Source: Alphaproteobacteria bacterium (GTDB lineage Bacteria; Pseudomonadota; Alphaproteobacteria; ATCC43930; CGMCC-115725). From it: 47,446 bases of DNA. Below, piece by piece: positions 1 through 10,027 of the stretch (position 1 is the first letter of the stretch; every line of letters begins with the position of its first letter). A model generated the notes under the pieces. It had not been told where the DNA came from. It searched no databases and was given only the letters and a program-made list of their open reading frames with translations. The stretch spans positions 1 to 47,446 of the forward strand of contig JAJPHB010000080.1 of assembly GCA_021325525.1 (NCBI GenBank). Direction: 5' to 3'. The position numbers and the translations under genes are program-made.

Positions 1-235
1 ATGTTGCCGCTTTGCCTCCAGACCGCTGGGATGGTTTTTGGACAACGGGTTTGCTATGCAGGACGGCCGCGGAGATAGCGCGGCCGCCGCAGCCGCGCAT
101 GATGCGACGCGCGAGAATGGTCAATCCGAGTTCACCGCCCGGAAACGGCCCGACTGGGTTATAGTCGGCGGAGCCAGTCGCAAGCATCGCCGCTCGACGC
201 GATGTTCTGCCGGAAATCGCCGCCGAGGGCCGTGC
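1..235. other. Left edge, no supported gene
   Basis: These bases hold no gene I can support. The reading frame of the LOG gene stays open back to about 38, but the extension is low-complexity (an alanine run, many arginines) and does not look like the family's N-terminus. A TATAGT at 160-165 could be a -10 element for the LOG gene, but no good -35 lies at the right distance. Confidence 0.4.
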
Positions 236-820
236 ATGGTTTCGATCAAGCGTGTTTGTGTCTATTGCGGCTCGTCCGACCGGGTCGATGCCGCCTACCG
301 CGACGCGGCGGTCCGGCTCGGCACGCTCCTCGCCGAGGCCGGCATCGAGCTCGTCTATGGCGGCGGGCGGATCGGCCTGATGGGGCTCGTCGCCAATGCC
401 GCCCTCGCTTCCGGCGGGCGCGTCACGGGGATCATCCCGGCCCATCTGCACGATGCCGAAGTCGGCCATCACGGCGTCAGCCAGCTCATGGTCGTCGGCA
501 GCATGCATGAGCGCAAGCAGCGCATGTTCGAAATGTCGGACGCCTTCGTCAGCCTGCCGGGCGGGCTCGGCACCCTCGATGAGACCTTCGAGATGCTCAC
601 CTGGAAGCAGCTCAGCCTCCATGACAAGCCGGTGATCGTCGTCGATGTCGCGGGCTATTGGGCGCCGCTCCAGCAGCTTGTCGAGCATGTCGTGGCGAAA
701 GGCTTTGCCGGCGCCGCCTCGCTCGGCCTCTACCGCATCGTGCCCAGCGTCGAGGACGTGCTGCCAGCGCTCGCCGAGAGCCGCGAGCCGGCGGTGTCGC
801 CGCAGCCGCGCCTCGTTTGA
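236..820 (+). CDS. LOG family protein (TIGR00730 Rossmann-fold nucleotide hydrolase)
   Basis: A 194-residue protein of the LOG family, cytoplasmic enzymes that cleave nucleoside 5'-monophosphates, classically cytokinin riboside monophosphates, into base and ribose 5-phosphate. Seen in sequence: VCVYCGSS at residues 7-14, YGGGRIGLMG at 41-50, and the family signature PGGLGTLDE at 108-116, with the arginine and lysine of HERKQRMF just before. The ATG at 236 is chosen because homologues begin this way (MVSIKRVCVYCGSS) and GAGGG lies about 7 bases upstream; the in-frame upstream extension is low-complexity. The gene stands alone, 147 bases ahead of icd. The bacterial substrate in vivo is usually unknown, so cytokinin production is not implied. 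Confidence 0.9.
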   Translation: MVSIKRVCVYCGSSDRVDAAYRDAAVRLGTLLAEAGIELVYGGGRIGLMGLVANAALASGGRVTGIIPAHLHDAEVGHHGVSQLMVVGSMHERKQRMFEMSDAFVSLPGGLGTLDETFEMLTWKQLSLHDKPVIVVDVAGYWAPLQQLVEHVVAKGFAGAASLGLYRIVPSVEDVLPALAESREPAVSPQPRLV

Positions 821-906
821 GCCCGAGAGGGCTGCGCCGCGCGGCGGCGCTCGCCGCGCTCGAGGAAGCGTCCGCCCCGCCCCCGCAGAGTGCCGGATTG
901 CGCGGC

Positions 907-934
907 TTGAATCGCGCCGCTCAGATGCTATGGT
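907..934 (+). promoter_or_regulatory. Candidate housekeeping promoter of icd
   Basis: TTGAAT at 907-912 and TATGGT at 929-934 are separated by 16 bases and lie about 35 bases before the icd start. This fits a sigma-70-type promoter; it is an inference from spacing and base match only. Confidence 0.45.
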
Positions 935-967
935 CCGGCGCCCCTACGAGACCTTCAGGAACCCGCG

Positions 968-2182
968 ATGGCCAAGATCAAGGTGAAGAATCCGATCGTC
1001 GAGCTCGATGGCGACGAGATGACCCGCATCATCTGGCAGTTCATCAAGGACAAGCTGATCCTGCCCTATCTCGAGGTCGACCTGAAATACTACGACCTCG
1101 GCATCGAGCATCGCGGCAAGACGGATGATCAGGTCACGGTCGACGCGGCGGAGGCGATCAAGAAGTACCGCGTCGGGGTGAAGTGCGCGACGATCACGCC
1201 CGACGAGGCGCGGGTGAAGGAATTCAACCTCAAGAAGATGTATCGCTCACCCAACGGCACGATCCGCAACATCGTCGGGGGCACCATCTTCCGCGAGCCC
1301 ATCATCTGCAAGAACGTGCCGCGCCTCGTCCCGGGCTGGACGGCGCCCATCGTCATCGGCCGCCACGCCTATGGCGACCAGTACCGCGCGACCGATTTCG
1401 TGGTGCCGGGCAAGGGCAAGCTCACCCTCACCTTCACGCCCGAGGGCGGCGGCAAGCCGATCGAATATACGGTCTTCGATTTCCCCGGCGGCGGCGTCGC
1501 GATGTCGATGTACAATCTCGACGACAGCATCATCGGCTTCGCCCGCTCCTGCTTCAATTACGGGCTGCAGCGCGGCTGGCCGGTCTACCTCTCGACCAAG
1601 AACACCATCCTCAAAGCCTATGACGGCCGCTTCAAGGATCTGTTCCAGAAGGTATACGACGAGGAATTCGCCGCCGAGTTCAAGAAGAAGGGCCTGACAT
1701 ACGAGCACCGCCTCATCGACGACATGGTGGCGGCGTCGCTGAAATGGAGCGGCAATTACGTCTGGGCCTGCAAGAACTACGATGGCGACGTTCAGTCGGA
1801 CACCGTGGCGCAAGGCTTCGGCTCGCTGGGTCTCATGACCTCGGTGCTGCTGACCCCCGACGGCAAGACGGTCGAAGCCGAAGCCGCGCACGGCACGGTG
1901 ACGCGGCACTACCGCCTCCACCAGCAGGGGAAGGAGACTTCGACGAACCCGATCGCCTCGATCTTCGCCTGGACGCGCGGCCTCTACTACCGCGGCACCT
2001 TCGATGGCACGCCCGAGGTCGTCCGCTTCGCCCAGGCGCTCGAGAAGGTCTGCGTCGAGACCGTCGAGGCCGGCCGCATGACGAAGGACCTCGCCATCCT
2101 CATCAGCCCGGACCAGCCCTGGCTGACGACGACGCAATTCCTCGACACGCTCGATGCCAATTTGCGGAAGGCGATGGCGTGA
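968..2182 (+). CDS. icd: NADP-dependent isocitrate dehydrogenase
   Basis: A 404-residue enzyme that oxidises isocitrate to 2-oxoglutarate in the TCA cycle, giving NADPH and CO2. It belongs to the homodimeric, eukaryote-like NADP-IDH subfamily typical of alphaproteobacteria, not the E. coli type: [13 protein letters not shown] near the N-terminus, the substrate-phosphate loop SPNGTIRN at residues 94-101, and a C-terminal region with [12 protein letters not shown] and [14 protein letters not shown]. The length is the family's usual one. The start has AGGAA about 7 bases upstream. The gene ends exactly where the convergent beta-helix gene ends: the two stop codons abut as TGATCA with no intergenic base. 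Confidence 0.97.
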   Translation: MAKIKVKNPIVELDGDEMTRIIWQFIKDKLILPYLEVDLKYYDLGIEHRGKTDDQVTVDAAEAIKKYRVGVKCATITPDEARVKEFNLKKMYRSPNGTIRNIVGGTIFREPIICKNVPRLVPGWTAPIVIGRHAYGDQYRATDFVVPGKGKLTLTFTPEGGGKPIEYTVFDFPGGGVAMSMYNLDDSIIGFARSCFNYGLQRGWPVYLSTKNTILKAYDGRFKDLFQKVYDEEFAAEFKKKGLTYEHRLIDDMVAASLKWSGNYVWACKNYDGDVQSDTVAQGFGSLGLMTSVLLTPDGKTVEAEAAHGTVTRHYRLHQQGKETSTNPIASIFAWTRGLYYRGTFDGTPEVVRFAQALEKVCVETVEAGRMTKDLAILISPDQPWLTTTQFLDTLDANLRKAMA

Positions 2183-3586
2183 TCACCGCCCTTTCAACGT
2201 CGCGGCGAGACGCCATCCCGGATTGCTGCCCGCGCCGGCGTAAGCACCGCGAAAGCAGCGATCGCCCTTGCTCGTGCCGTTGAAGTCGCGGTCGAAATCG
2301 AGCTCGCCCGCGAAAGGTGAAAGATCGAGGGGGCGGCCACGGACAGCGGCGCCGCGCGGAAAAAAGTCCATTTCGCCGAGGCGCGCCGAAGGCGCGTTGA
2401 CAAACCGCCGGGCCGCCGTCGGCCGCGCCAGAATGTTGCTCTCGGGCGGCGACGCCGCGCCGAGGAGCGGGGTTTCGGCGAAGACGAGATTGCCGAGAAC
2501 GACCTCGCTCTCGCGCGCCCGGCTTCCGAAGACGATCCCGAGCCGCGCGGTGAAGACCGTGTTGTTGTAAACATGGGCGAGCTTCAGCGGCAGATCGTGG
2601 TCGCGGAAGACGGCAGCGGCCGCGCCGCCATCGACGAGGATGTTGTCGTGAAAGCTGATCCGCCCCGAGCCCTGAAACAGCGCCTCGCGCGGGTTGCGGG
2701 CGAGAAAATTGCCGTAGATCTGGTAGAGGTCCTGCGCCCCCGGCCCCGCATCCGGAAAGCCTCCCACCAGCAGATTCGGCCGATCGCCGTCGGGTGAGGC
2801 GCGCCCGTTCTTGATGAAGACGTTGTTGCGAATGACAGTGGTCTGCGGCCCCTCAGGCATGCCCGGCAATCGCGGCCGCGATATCTGGAACTTGATCTCC
2901 ATGGCGTAGCCGATCGGGTCGATCACCAGATTGCCTTCGATGAGGCCAGCGATGAAGGGGTCGCTCCCGTCGGAATTGCCGAGATAGATGCCCGTCCCCG
3001 CGCCGATGATGGTGTTGCCGCGGATGATCCAATCCCACGTCGGCGTTTTCGTCGAGAGGCCGTCGGTCTGCTGCGTCGCACCCGCGCCGAGGATCGTGTT
3101 CCCTTCGAGGACGATGTGGTGCGTCGGCTCGCCAGCGGACTGCCCCGCCTTGATGCCGTCGGCGCCGAGATAGCCGTGGCTGTCGATCACGAGGTCGTGG
3201 ATCGCGAGATAGCTCGAATCGGCAATCTCGACCGTATTGCGCCCGAAGCTCCCGTCGATGATGGTGCGCCGGCCGCGCTTCGGGCCCGCGATGATGATGC
3301 AGCGACCGGGCGCGCCGCGCAGATTGGTGAGTGTCAGGCGATCGTAGTGACCGGGCGCCAGATCGAGCATGTCACCGGGTCGTAACGAGACCAGCAGGTC
3401 CCGGTAACTCGCCGGGGTGGCGTGGAGGACGCGACCACGCACGGCGGCGCTGCAGAAATCCCGCGGCTCGGCATAAGCCGGTTGCTCGGCGGCACCTGCG
3501 GGACACAGAGTCGCCACCGCCGCGACGATCGCGAGAAAGGCGCACCAATGGCGCCCGGCCTTATGGCCGGTCTCGATAGCGCGCAA
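2183..3586 (-). CDS. Secreted right-handed parallel beta-helix repeat protein
   Basis: A 467-residue protein with an N-terminal signal peptide (hydrophobic stretch AFLAIVAAVATLCPAGAA at roughly residues 16-33) followed by repeated short strands of the pectate-lyase/NosD beta-helix type: IVLEGNTI, WIIRGNTIIG, GLIEGNLVID, TVIRNNVFI, ISFHDNILVDGG, AHVYNNTVF. Such folds occur in polysaccharide lyases and in carbohydrate-binding surface proteins; no catalytic set can be assigned here. The substrate is unknown. The likely start is TTG at 3586, only 3 bases after the alaS stop, which suggests translational coupling with alaS; no strong ribosome binding site is seen. It meets icd tail to tail without a gap, so no dedicated terminator separates them. 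Confidence 0.8.
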   Translation of the reverse strand: MRAIETGHKAGRHWCAFLAIVAAVATLCPAGAAEQPAYAEPRDFCSAAVRGRVLHATPASYRDLLVSLRPGDMLDLAPGHYDRLTLTNLRGAPGRCIIIAGPKRGRRTIIDGSFGRNTVEIADSSYLAIHDLVIDSHGYLGADGIKAGQSAGEPTHHIVLEGNTILGAGATQQTDGLSTKTPTWDWIIRGNTIIGAGTGIYLGNSDGSDPFIAGLIEGNLVIDPIGYAMEIKFQISRPRLPGMPEGPQTTVIRNNVFIKNGRASPDGDRPNLLVGGFPDAGPGAQDLYQIYGNFLARNPREALFQGSGRISFHDNILVDGGAAAAVFRDHDLPLKLAHVYNNTVFTARLGIVFGSRARESEVVLGNLVFAETPLLGAASPPESNILARPTAARRFVNAPSARLGEMDFFPRGAAVRGRPLDLSPFAGELDFDRDFNGTSKGDRCFRGAYAGAGSNPGWRLAATLKGR

Positions 3587-3589
3587 TTG

Positions 3590-6253
3590 CTACTCTGCGG
3601 CCTGCGCCAGGCCGGCGACGGTAGCCTCGAGCGCGGCGATGGCGGCTTCGGCCTTGCCGGCGTCGGGACCGCCGGCCTGAGCCATGTCCGCCCGTCCGCC
3701 GCCGCCTTTGCCGCCCAGCGCCTCGGCGGCGATCTTGACCAGGGCGACGGCGTTGAAGCGCGCCGCCAAATCTTGCGTCGCCCCGACCACGACGGAGGCC
3801 TTGCCGCCCTCGCGGGAGACGACCGCGACCACGCCCGAGCCCACCTCTTTCTTGAGGTCGTCGGCGAGCGCCTTCAGCTCGCGGCCCGGCACGTTGTCGA
3901 CGATGCGGGCGGCGAATTTGATGCCGGCGATCTCCTTCGCTGCCGGCCCCATGGCGCCGCCGGTCGCGAGCTGGCGCCGCAGCTCGGCGAGCTCGCGTTC
4001 GAGGCGCTTGCGCTCCTCGACGAGGCCGAGGACGCGCGCCGGCAGCTCGTTCGGTGTCGCCTTCAGCGCCGATGCCGCTTGCCGGAGCAGCGCTTCCTCC
4101 TGCGCGACATAGGCTTCGGCGGCGGCGCCGGTCACCACCTCGATGCGTCGGACGCCGGCCGCGACGGCGCTTTCCGAGACGATCTTCGCGAGGCCGATAT
4201 CGCCGGTGCGGCGCACATGCGTCCCGCCGCAGAGCTCGACGGAGAAGGGGCGCTTGCCGGCGGGTTCGGCGCCGCCCATGGCGACGACCCGCACTTCCTC
4301 GCCGTATTTCTCGCCGAAGAGCGCGAGCGCCCCCGCCTCGACGGCCTTGTCCGGCGTCATCAGCCGCGTCGTCACCTCGCTGTTCTGGCGGATGCGCGCA
4401 TTCACCTCGTCTTCGACCCAGCGGATGTCCTCGGGAGACAGCGCCTTCGGATGGCTGAAATCGAAGCGCATGCGGTCGGCAGCCACGAGCGAGCCCTTCT
4501 GCGTCACATGCTCGCCGAGGCGCCGCCGCAACGCCTCGTGCAAGAGATGCGTCACCGAATGATTGGCGCGGAGCGCGGTGCGGCGCGGCAGGTCGATGCG
4601 GAGCTCAACGGCGTCGCCCGTCTTCAGCGTGCCGTGCGTCACGGTGCCGAGATGGACGAAGAGCTCGCCCGCCTTCTTGACCGTGTCGCGCACCGCGAAC
4701 TCGCCGCCGCCCGGCGAGAAGAGCACGCCGCTGTCGCCGACCTGCCCGCCCGATTCCGCGTAGAAGGGCGTCTGGTTGACGACGATCGCCGCCTCCTGCC
4801 CGGCGCCGGCCGCGGCGACCTGCTTGCCGTCGACGACGATCGCCTGCAGGCTCGCCTCCGCCGTATCCGCCTCGTAGCCGAGGAACTCCGTCGCGCCCAG
4901 CTTCTCGCGCAGCTCGAACCAGAGCTGCTCGGTCGCGGCCTCCCCCGACCCGATCCAGCTTCGCCGCGCCTCCGCGCGCTGCCGCTCCATCGCCGCCTCG
5001 AAGGCGTCGGTCGCGACCTTGCGGCCGCGCGCGCGCAGCACGTCCTGCGTCAGATCGAGCGGGAAGCCATAGGTGTCGTAGAGCTTGAAGGCGACCTCGC
5101 CGGGGAAATCATGGCCGGCGCCGAGTCGCGCTTCCTCTTCATCCAGAAGCTTAAGACCGCGTTCCAAGGTCTGCTTGAAGTTGGTTTCTTCGAGCTTCAG
5201 CGTCTCGGTGATGAGAGGCTGGGCGCGCACCAGCTCGGGATAGGCGCCGCCCATCTGGCGGACGAGCGCCGGAACGAGGCGCCACATCAGCGGCTCGGTG
5301 GCGCCGAGGAGGTGGGCGTGGCGCATCGCCCGCCGCATGATGCGGCGGAGGACATAGCCGCGCCCTTCCTTCGACGGCAGCACGCCGTCCGCGATGAGGA
5401 AGGAGGTGGCGCGCAGGTGATCGGCGATGACGCGGTGCGAGACCGCGTGCGGCCCGTCCGGATCCTTGTGCGAGGCCTCGGCCGAGGCGAGAATCAGCGC
5501 CCGCATCAAATCGGTGTCGTAATTGTCGTGCTTGCCCTGCAGCACGGCGGCGATGCGCTCGAGGCCCATGCCGGTATCGATCGAGGGCTTCGGCAGCGGC
5601 TGGCGCTTGCCCGGCTCGAGCTGCTCGAACTGCATGAAGACGAGATTCCAGATCTCGATGAAGCGGTCGCCATCGGCCTCGGGACTGCCCGGCGGGCCGC
5701 CCGGAATCTTGTCGCCATGGTCGAAGAAGATTTCGGAGCACGGCCCGCACGGGCCGGTATCGCCCATCTGCCAGAAATTGTCGGCGGTCGGGATGCGGAT
5801 CACCTTGTCGTCGGAGAGGCCGGCGATGCGCTTCCAATGCCCCGCCGCCTCGTCGTCCTCGGCAAAGACGGTGACGAGGAGGCGCTCCTTCGGCAGCCCG
5901 AACTCCTTGGTGACGAGGTTCCAGGCGAGCTCGATCGCGCGATCCTTGAAATAATCGCCGAAGGAGAAATTGCCGAGCATCTCGAAGAAAGTGTGGTGCC
6001 GCGCCGTATAGCCGACATTCTCGAGGTCGTTGTGCTTGCCGCCGGCGCGGACGCATTTCTGCGAGGTCGCGGCCCGCACATAGTCACGCTTCTCGAGGCC
6101 GGTGAAGACGTTCTTGAACTGCACCATCCCGGCATTGGTGAAGAGCAAGGTCGGGTCGTTGCGCGGCACGAGCGGGCTCGACGCCACGATCTCGTGGCCA
6201 TTGCGCGCGAAATAATCGAGGAAGGCGGCTCTGATGTCGTTCGCGGTCTGCAT
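3590..6253 (-). CDS. alaS: Alanyl-tRNA synthetase
   Basis: An 887-residue class II synthetase that charges tRNA-Ala and edits mischarged Ser/Gly. The order of domains is standard: catalytic core from [15 protein letters not shown] with [10 protein letters not shown] and [13 protein letters not shown], a middle tRNA-binding region, an editing domain with the H-x3-H pair at about residues 565-569 (HSVTH) and CGGTH at 675-679 completing the zinc site, then a glycine-rich C-terminal DHHA1 domain ([16 protein letters not shown]). The frame is open further upstream to 6640, but the family's N-terminus fixes the ATG at 6253. No convincing ribosome binding site precedes it. The gene diverges from the HerA-like gene and is followed after 3 bases by the beta-helix gene. 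Confidence 0.97.
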   Translation of the reverse strand: MQTANDIRAAFLDYFARNGHEIVASSPLVPRNDPTLLFTNAGMVQFKNVFTGLEKRDYVRAATSQKCVRAGGKHNDLENVGYTARHHTFFEMLGNFSFGDYFKDRAIELAWNLVTKEFGLPKERLLVTVFAEDDEAAGHWKRIAGLSDDKVIRIPTADNFWQMGDTGPCGPCSEIFFDHGDKIPGGPPGSPEADGDRFIEIWNLVFMQFEQLEPGKRQPLPKPSIDTGMGLERIAAVLQGKHDNYDTDLMRALILASAEASHKDPDGPHAVSHRVIADHLRATSFLIADGVLPSKEGRGYVLRRIMRRAMRHAHLLGATEPLMWRLVPALVRQMGGAYPELVRAQPLITETLKLEETNFKQTLERGLKLLDEEEARLGAGHDFPGEVAFKLYDTYGFPLDLTQDVLRARGRKVATDAFEAAMERQRAEARRSWIGSGEAATEQLWFELREKLGATEFLGYEADTAEASLQAIVVDGKQVAAAGAGQEAAIVVNQTPFYAESGGQVGDSGVLFSPGGGEFAVRDTVKKAGELFVHLGTVTHGTLKTGDAVELRIDLPRRTALRANHSVTHLLHEALRRRLGEHVTQKGSLVAADRMRFDFSHPKALSPEDIRWVEDEVNARIRQNSEVTTRLMTPDKAVEAGALALFGEKYGEEVRVVAMGGAEPAGKRPFSVELCGGTHVRRTGDIGLAKIVSESAVAAGVRRIEVVTGAAAEAYVAQEEALLRQAASALKATPNELPARVLGLVEERKRLERELAELRRQLATGGAMGPAAKEIAGIKFAARIVDNVPGRELKALADDLKKEVGSGVVAVVSREGGKASVVVGATQDLAARFNAVALVKIAAEALGGKGGGGRADMAQAGGPDAGKAEAAIAALEATVAGLAQAAE

Positions 6254-6557
6254 GGTCGAAATGTGGGTCTGTTGGAGCGCGCGGCCAAGCCGCCCGGCGC
6301 CGATGCACGGCCGCCGGGCGCAACTGACCGCTTGTAACGTGCGGCGCCGCACATTGTCCAGCCGCGGCGGCTGGGCAGGAATCGTCAGGGCGAGCCCAGC
6401 GAAGCCATCCCGAGAGGTTGGCGAAAATCCGAGCAGATCGGCCGCGATCTCCAGCAACCGTTTCAAAGGCCGCGCTTTTCCCGCCGCGGCGGCAACGGTT
6501 CTTAAGGATTGAAGCGGCAAGATGCGAGGGTGCCCCGCCGCAGAGCAGGTGACGAGC
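6254..6557. other. Divergent alaS / herA-like intergenic region with inverted repeats
   Basis: About 300 bases without a supported gene. It holds a stem of 9 pairs (CGCCCGGCG / CGCCGGGCG) at 6291-6320 in the alaS leader and a perfect palindrome GTGCGGCGCCGCAC at 6339-6352. Neither is followed by a T-run, so they are not classical terminators; they could shape the alaS leader RNA or bind a dimeric protein. No convincing -35/-10 pair was identified for either gene. Confidence 0.4.
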
Positions 6558-8213
6558 GTGGACCACATCGAGACGCAGCCCATCGACGCGCCCGCTGCGC
6601 CCTGCCTCGACCGGCAGGAGCGCAAGATCGGCATTGTCACGGCCGTCTCCGGCTTCCGCCTCTCCTGCCTGCTCTCGGTCGCCGAGCCCGGCAGCGCCGT
6701 CAGCGCCGCCTATGGCGCGGCGCAGATCGGCGCCATCGTCAAGGTGCCGACGCCGCGCTCGGTCGCCTTCGGCTTCATCGGCAGCCTCACCCTGCACAAT
6801 TCGGGCTCGGAAGATTCTGTGCAGAGCTTTGCCGTCGCCGAGATCGACCTGCTGGGCGAGATGGTGGAGTCGCGCACCGGCGCGCCGGTCTTCGCCCGCG
6901 GCGTTTCCGTCTTCCCGGTGCTGGGCAGCGCCGTCTTTGGCGCCAATCCCGCCGATCTTTCGCTCATCTATGCCCGGCCGAGCGCCTGGAACCTGCCGAT
7001 CGGCACGATCCACCAGAACGCGGCGCAGCCCGCCTATCTCCTCTCGCAGGAATTCCTCTGCAAGCATTCGGCGATCCTCGGGACGACGGGCTCCGGCAAA
7101 TCCTGCGCGGTGACGCTCATCCTGCGCTCGCTCTTGACCGCCCATCCTAACGGCCATGTCGTTCTGCTCGACCCGCATGGCGAATACGCGACGGCCTTCG
7201 CCGGCATGGCCGAGATCATCACGCCGCAGAATTTGCAGCTTCCCTATTGGCTCCTCAGCTTCGAGGAAATCGCCGAGGTGCTGTGCAGCCGCGATCCGGC
7301 GAGCCGGAGCCGCGAGGAGGGCATTCTCAAGGACCTCATCGTCCTCGCCAAGCGCGACTTCATCGGCGAGGGCGGGCAGGACGCCTTCATCACCGTCGAC
7401 ACCCCCGTTCCCTACCGCATCAACACGCTGGCGCAGCGCATCTCCGAGGCGATGGGCCGGCTCGACAAGCCGGACAGCACCCTCCCCTATCTGCGCCTGC
7501 TGACGACGATCGAAAACCTGCGCAAGGACCGCCGCTACGCCTTCATGTTCTCGGGTCTCACCGTGCGCGACAACATGGCCGAGATCCTCTCGCGCATCCT
7601 CCGCATCCCGGTCGAGGGCAAGCCGATCACCATCTTCGACATCTCGGTCATCCCCTCCGAGATCGTCGAGGTCGTGGTCGCCCTGCTCTGCCGCCTCGTC
7701 TTCGACTTCGCCCTGTGGAGCGACCACTCCGAATCGATCCCGGTGCTCCTCGTCTGCGACGAGGCGCACCGCTACATCCACGCCGATCACAGCATCGGCT
7801 TCGAGCCGGCGCGGCGCTCGATCGCGCGGATCGCCAAGGAGGGCCGCAAATACGGCGTCTCCCTGTGCCTCGTCAGCCAGCGCCCGTCAGAAATTTCCGA
7901 AACGATTCTATCGCAGTGCAGCACGATCTTCGCGCTGCGCATGAGCAACGACAAGGATCAGAGTTTCGTCCGCCGCACGCTCCCCGAAAGCGCCGCCGGC
8001 CTTCTCAACATCCTGCCGGCGCTGCGCCAGCAGGAGGCGATCGTGGTCGGCGAAGGCGTTTCGCATCCGATGCGCATCCGCTTCGCCGATCTCGCCGAGG
8101 CGCACCGGCCGCGCGGCGAATCGACGAACTTCCCGCAGGCCTGGCAGGAAGACAGCAACACGCGCGATTTCACGGCCCGCATCGTCGAGCGCTGGCGCCG
8201 CCAAGCGCGGTGA
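6558..8213 (+). CDS. HerA-like ATPase (DUF87/FtsK-HerA superfamily)
   Basis: A protein of about 551 residues in the HerA family of hexameric DNA-translocating ATPases. An N-terminal beta-barrel-like segment ([17 protein letters not shown], then [17 protein letters not shown]) resembles the HAS-barrel. The Walker A motif GTTGSGKS is at residues 175-182, with [10 protein letters not shown] shortly after, and the Walker B motif [11 protein letters not shown] near residue 400; [19 protein letters not shown] follows, as in HerA. The GTG at 6558 is preferred because AGGTGA lies 6 bases upstream; an in-frame ATG at 6522 is an alternative. HerA usually acts with the nuclease NurA or, in defence systems, with a SIR2 or DUF4297 partner; none is adjacent here. 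Function in this host is unknown. Confidence 0.85.
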   Translation: MDHIETQPIDAPAAPCLDRQERKIGIVTAVSGFRLSCLLSVAEPGSAVSAAYGAAQIGAIVKVPTPRSVAFGFIGSLTLHNSGSEDSVQSFAVAEIDLLGEMVESRTGAPVFARGVSVFPVLGSAVFGANPADLSLIYARPSAWNLPIGTIHQNAAQPAYLLSQEFLCKHSAILGTTGSGKSCAVTLILRSLLTAHPNGHVVLLDPHGEYATAFAGMAEIITPQNLQLPYWLLSFEEIAEVLCSRDPASRSREEGILKDLIVLAKRDFIGEGGQDAFITVDTPVPYRINTLAQRISEAMGRLDKPDSTLPYLRLLTTIENLRKDRRYAFMFSGLTVRDNMAEILSRILRIPVEGKPITIFDISVIPSEIVEVVVALLCRLVFDFALWSDHSESIPVLLVCDEAHRYIHADHSIGFEPARRSIARIAKEGRKYGVSLCLVSQRPSEISETILSQCSTIFALRMSNDKDQSFVRRTLPESAAGLLNILPALRQQEAIVVGEGVSHPMRIRFADLAEAHRPRGESTNFPQAWQEDSNTRDFTARIVERWRRQAR

Positions 8214-8379
8214 CTGTCCGCGTAGACCTCATTATTCTGAACCGTATAGGCCCGCGGGTTCAAACAACTGACCGGTGGCGGGATATGAATACCCCTTCAC
8301 TGGTTCCCATATCTTCTCAACTTCATTTCCCCAGTTCGACCACCCGATCCTCCGCTGACAAGCAAACATAATCGGCGGC

Positions 8380-9453
<1,074 letters not shown>

Positions 9454-9502
9454 CCGCCGCTCCTTATTTCATAGGGTCATGAGCGATGCAATGCGGCGGA
9501 GT

Positions 9503-9517
9503 GTACATGGTTTGTTC
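9503..9517 (-). promoter_or_regulatory. Candidate LexA (SOS) box of recA
   Basis: On the recA strand the sequence is GAAC-N7-GTAC, one mismatch from the alphaproteobacterial LexA box GAAC-N7-GAAC (GTTC-N7-GTTC on the other strand). Its position 50-64 bases before the recA start is where LexA would block the promoter. Inferred from motif and position. Confidence 0.6.
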
Positions 9518-9543
9518 TCAGATGCAAGCACTACTTATAGATG

Positions 9544-10023
9544 TTATGGCAGGGCGATCGGGGCGGCCGCCATGAACGCCAAAATGGAGGCCGATGCTTC
9601 GGCCGATGGCGGGGTCCGGTAGCAGCCAAGCGCGCCCAGATGCTGCACGGCGCTCGCCGCCAGTTCCCAGTCCTCGCCTTCATCGACCTCGAACGGGTCC
9701 TCGCGATGAAAGGCGGCCAACACGGTCACGGCGCAGAGCTCTCGCAGCGGGCCCGCCGCCTGCCGCATCGCCGGCAGGACCGAATCGTTGCACCATGCCC
9801 ATTTCCAGGTGTGCGAGAGCGGCGAGTAGCTCCCGATATCGTTGAAGCTCGTGTCGAGCCGGAGACAGCCTTCGCGGTCGAAGAACTGCAAGCTCGCCGT
9901 TTCCTGGTCGAACCACCACCGCGCGAATCCGCCGATGCCGTAATCGTCCTGCAGCCGCCTTTGCTTCTCGCGCAGCTCTTCGATCGCGCAAGCGCGAAAC
10001 GCCTCCCACTCGTCCAGCTCCAT
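9544..10023 (-). CDS. DUF6882-type protein
   Basis: A 159-residue soluble acidic protein without signal peptide or membrane segment. The aromatic pattern FARWWFDQETASLQFFDREG and HTWKWAWCNDSVLP resembles the uncharacterised DUF6882 family, in which a W-x-W-x-W-x-N-x-S core is typical. No function is known. The gene starts 4 bases after the cckA stop, on the same strand, so it is probably translated from the cckA message; this is position only and does not prove a link to cell-cycle signalling. Confidence 0.65.
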   Translation of the reverse strand: MELDEWEAFRACAIEELREKQRRLQDDYGIGGFARWWFDQETASLQFFDREGCLRLDTSFNDIGSYSPLSHTWKWAWCNDSVLPAMRQAAGPLRELCAVTVLAAFHREDPFEVDEGEDWELAASAVQHLGALGCYRTPPSAEASASILAFMAAAPIALP

Positions 10024-10027
10024 CGCC

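Noticed and set aside
38-235. N-terminal extension of the LOG protein
   Set aside because: Low-complexity, unlike the family, and the ATG at 236 has its own ribosome binding site.
3422-6337. A 971-codon open frame on the plus strand opposite alaS
   Set aside because: It is antisense to alaS, has an Arg/Ala/Glu/Asp-rich composition caused by the high-GC codon pattern, and shows no domain.
6084-7790. A 568-codon open frame on the minus strand across the herA-like gene
   Set aside because: Runs antisense through the conserved Walker motifs and into alaS; composition is that of a GC-driven shadow.
8214-8379. Possible tRNA or small RNA between the herA-like gene and recA (GGTTCAAAC present)
   Set aside because: The flanking bases do not form a T-arm or acceptor stem; no cloverleaf can be drawn.
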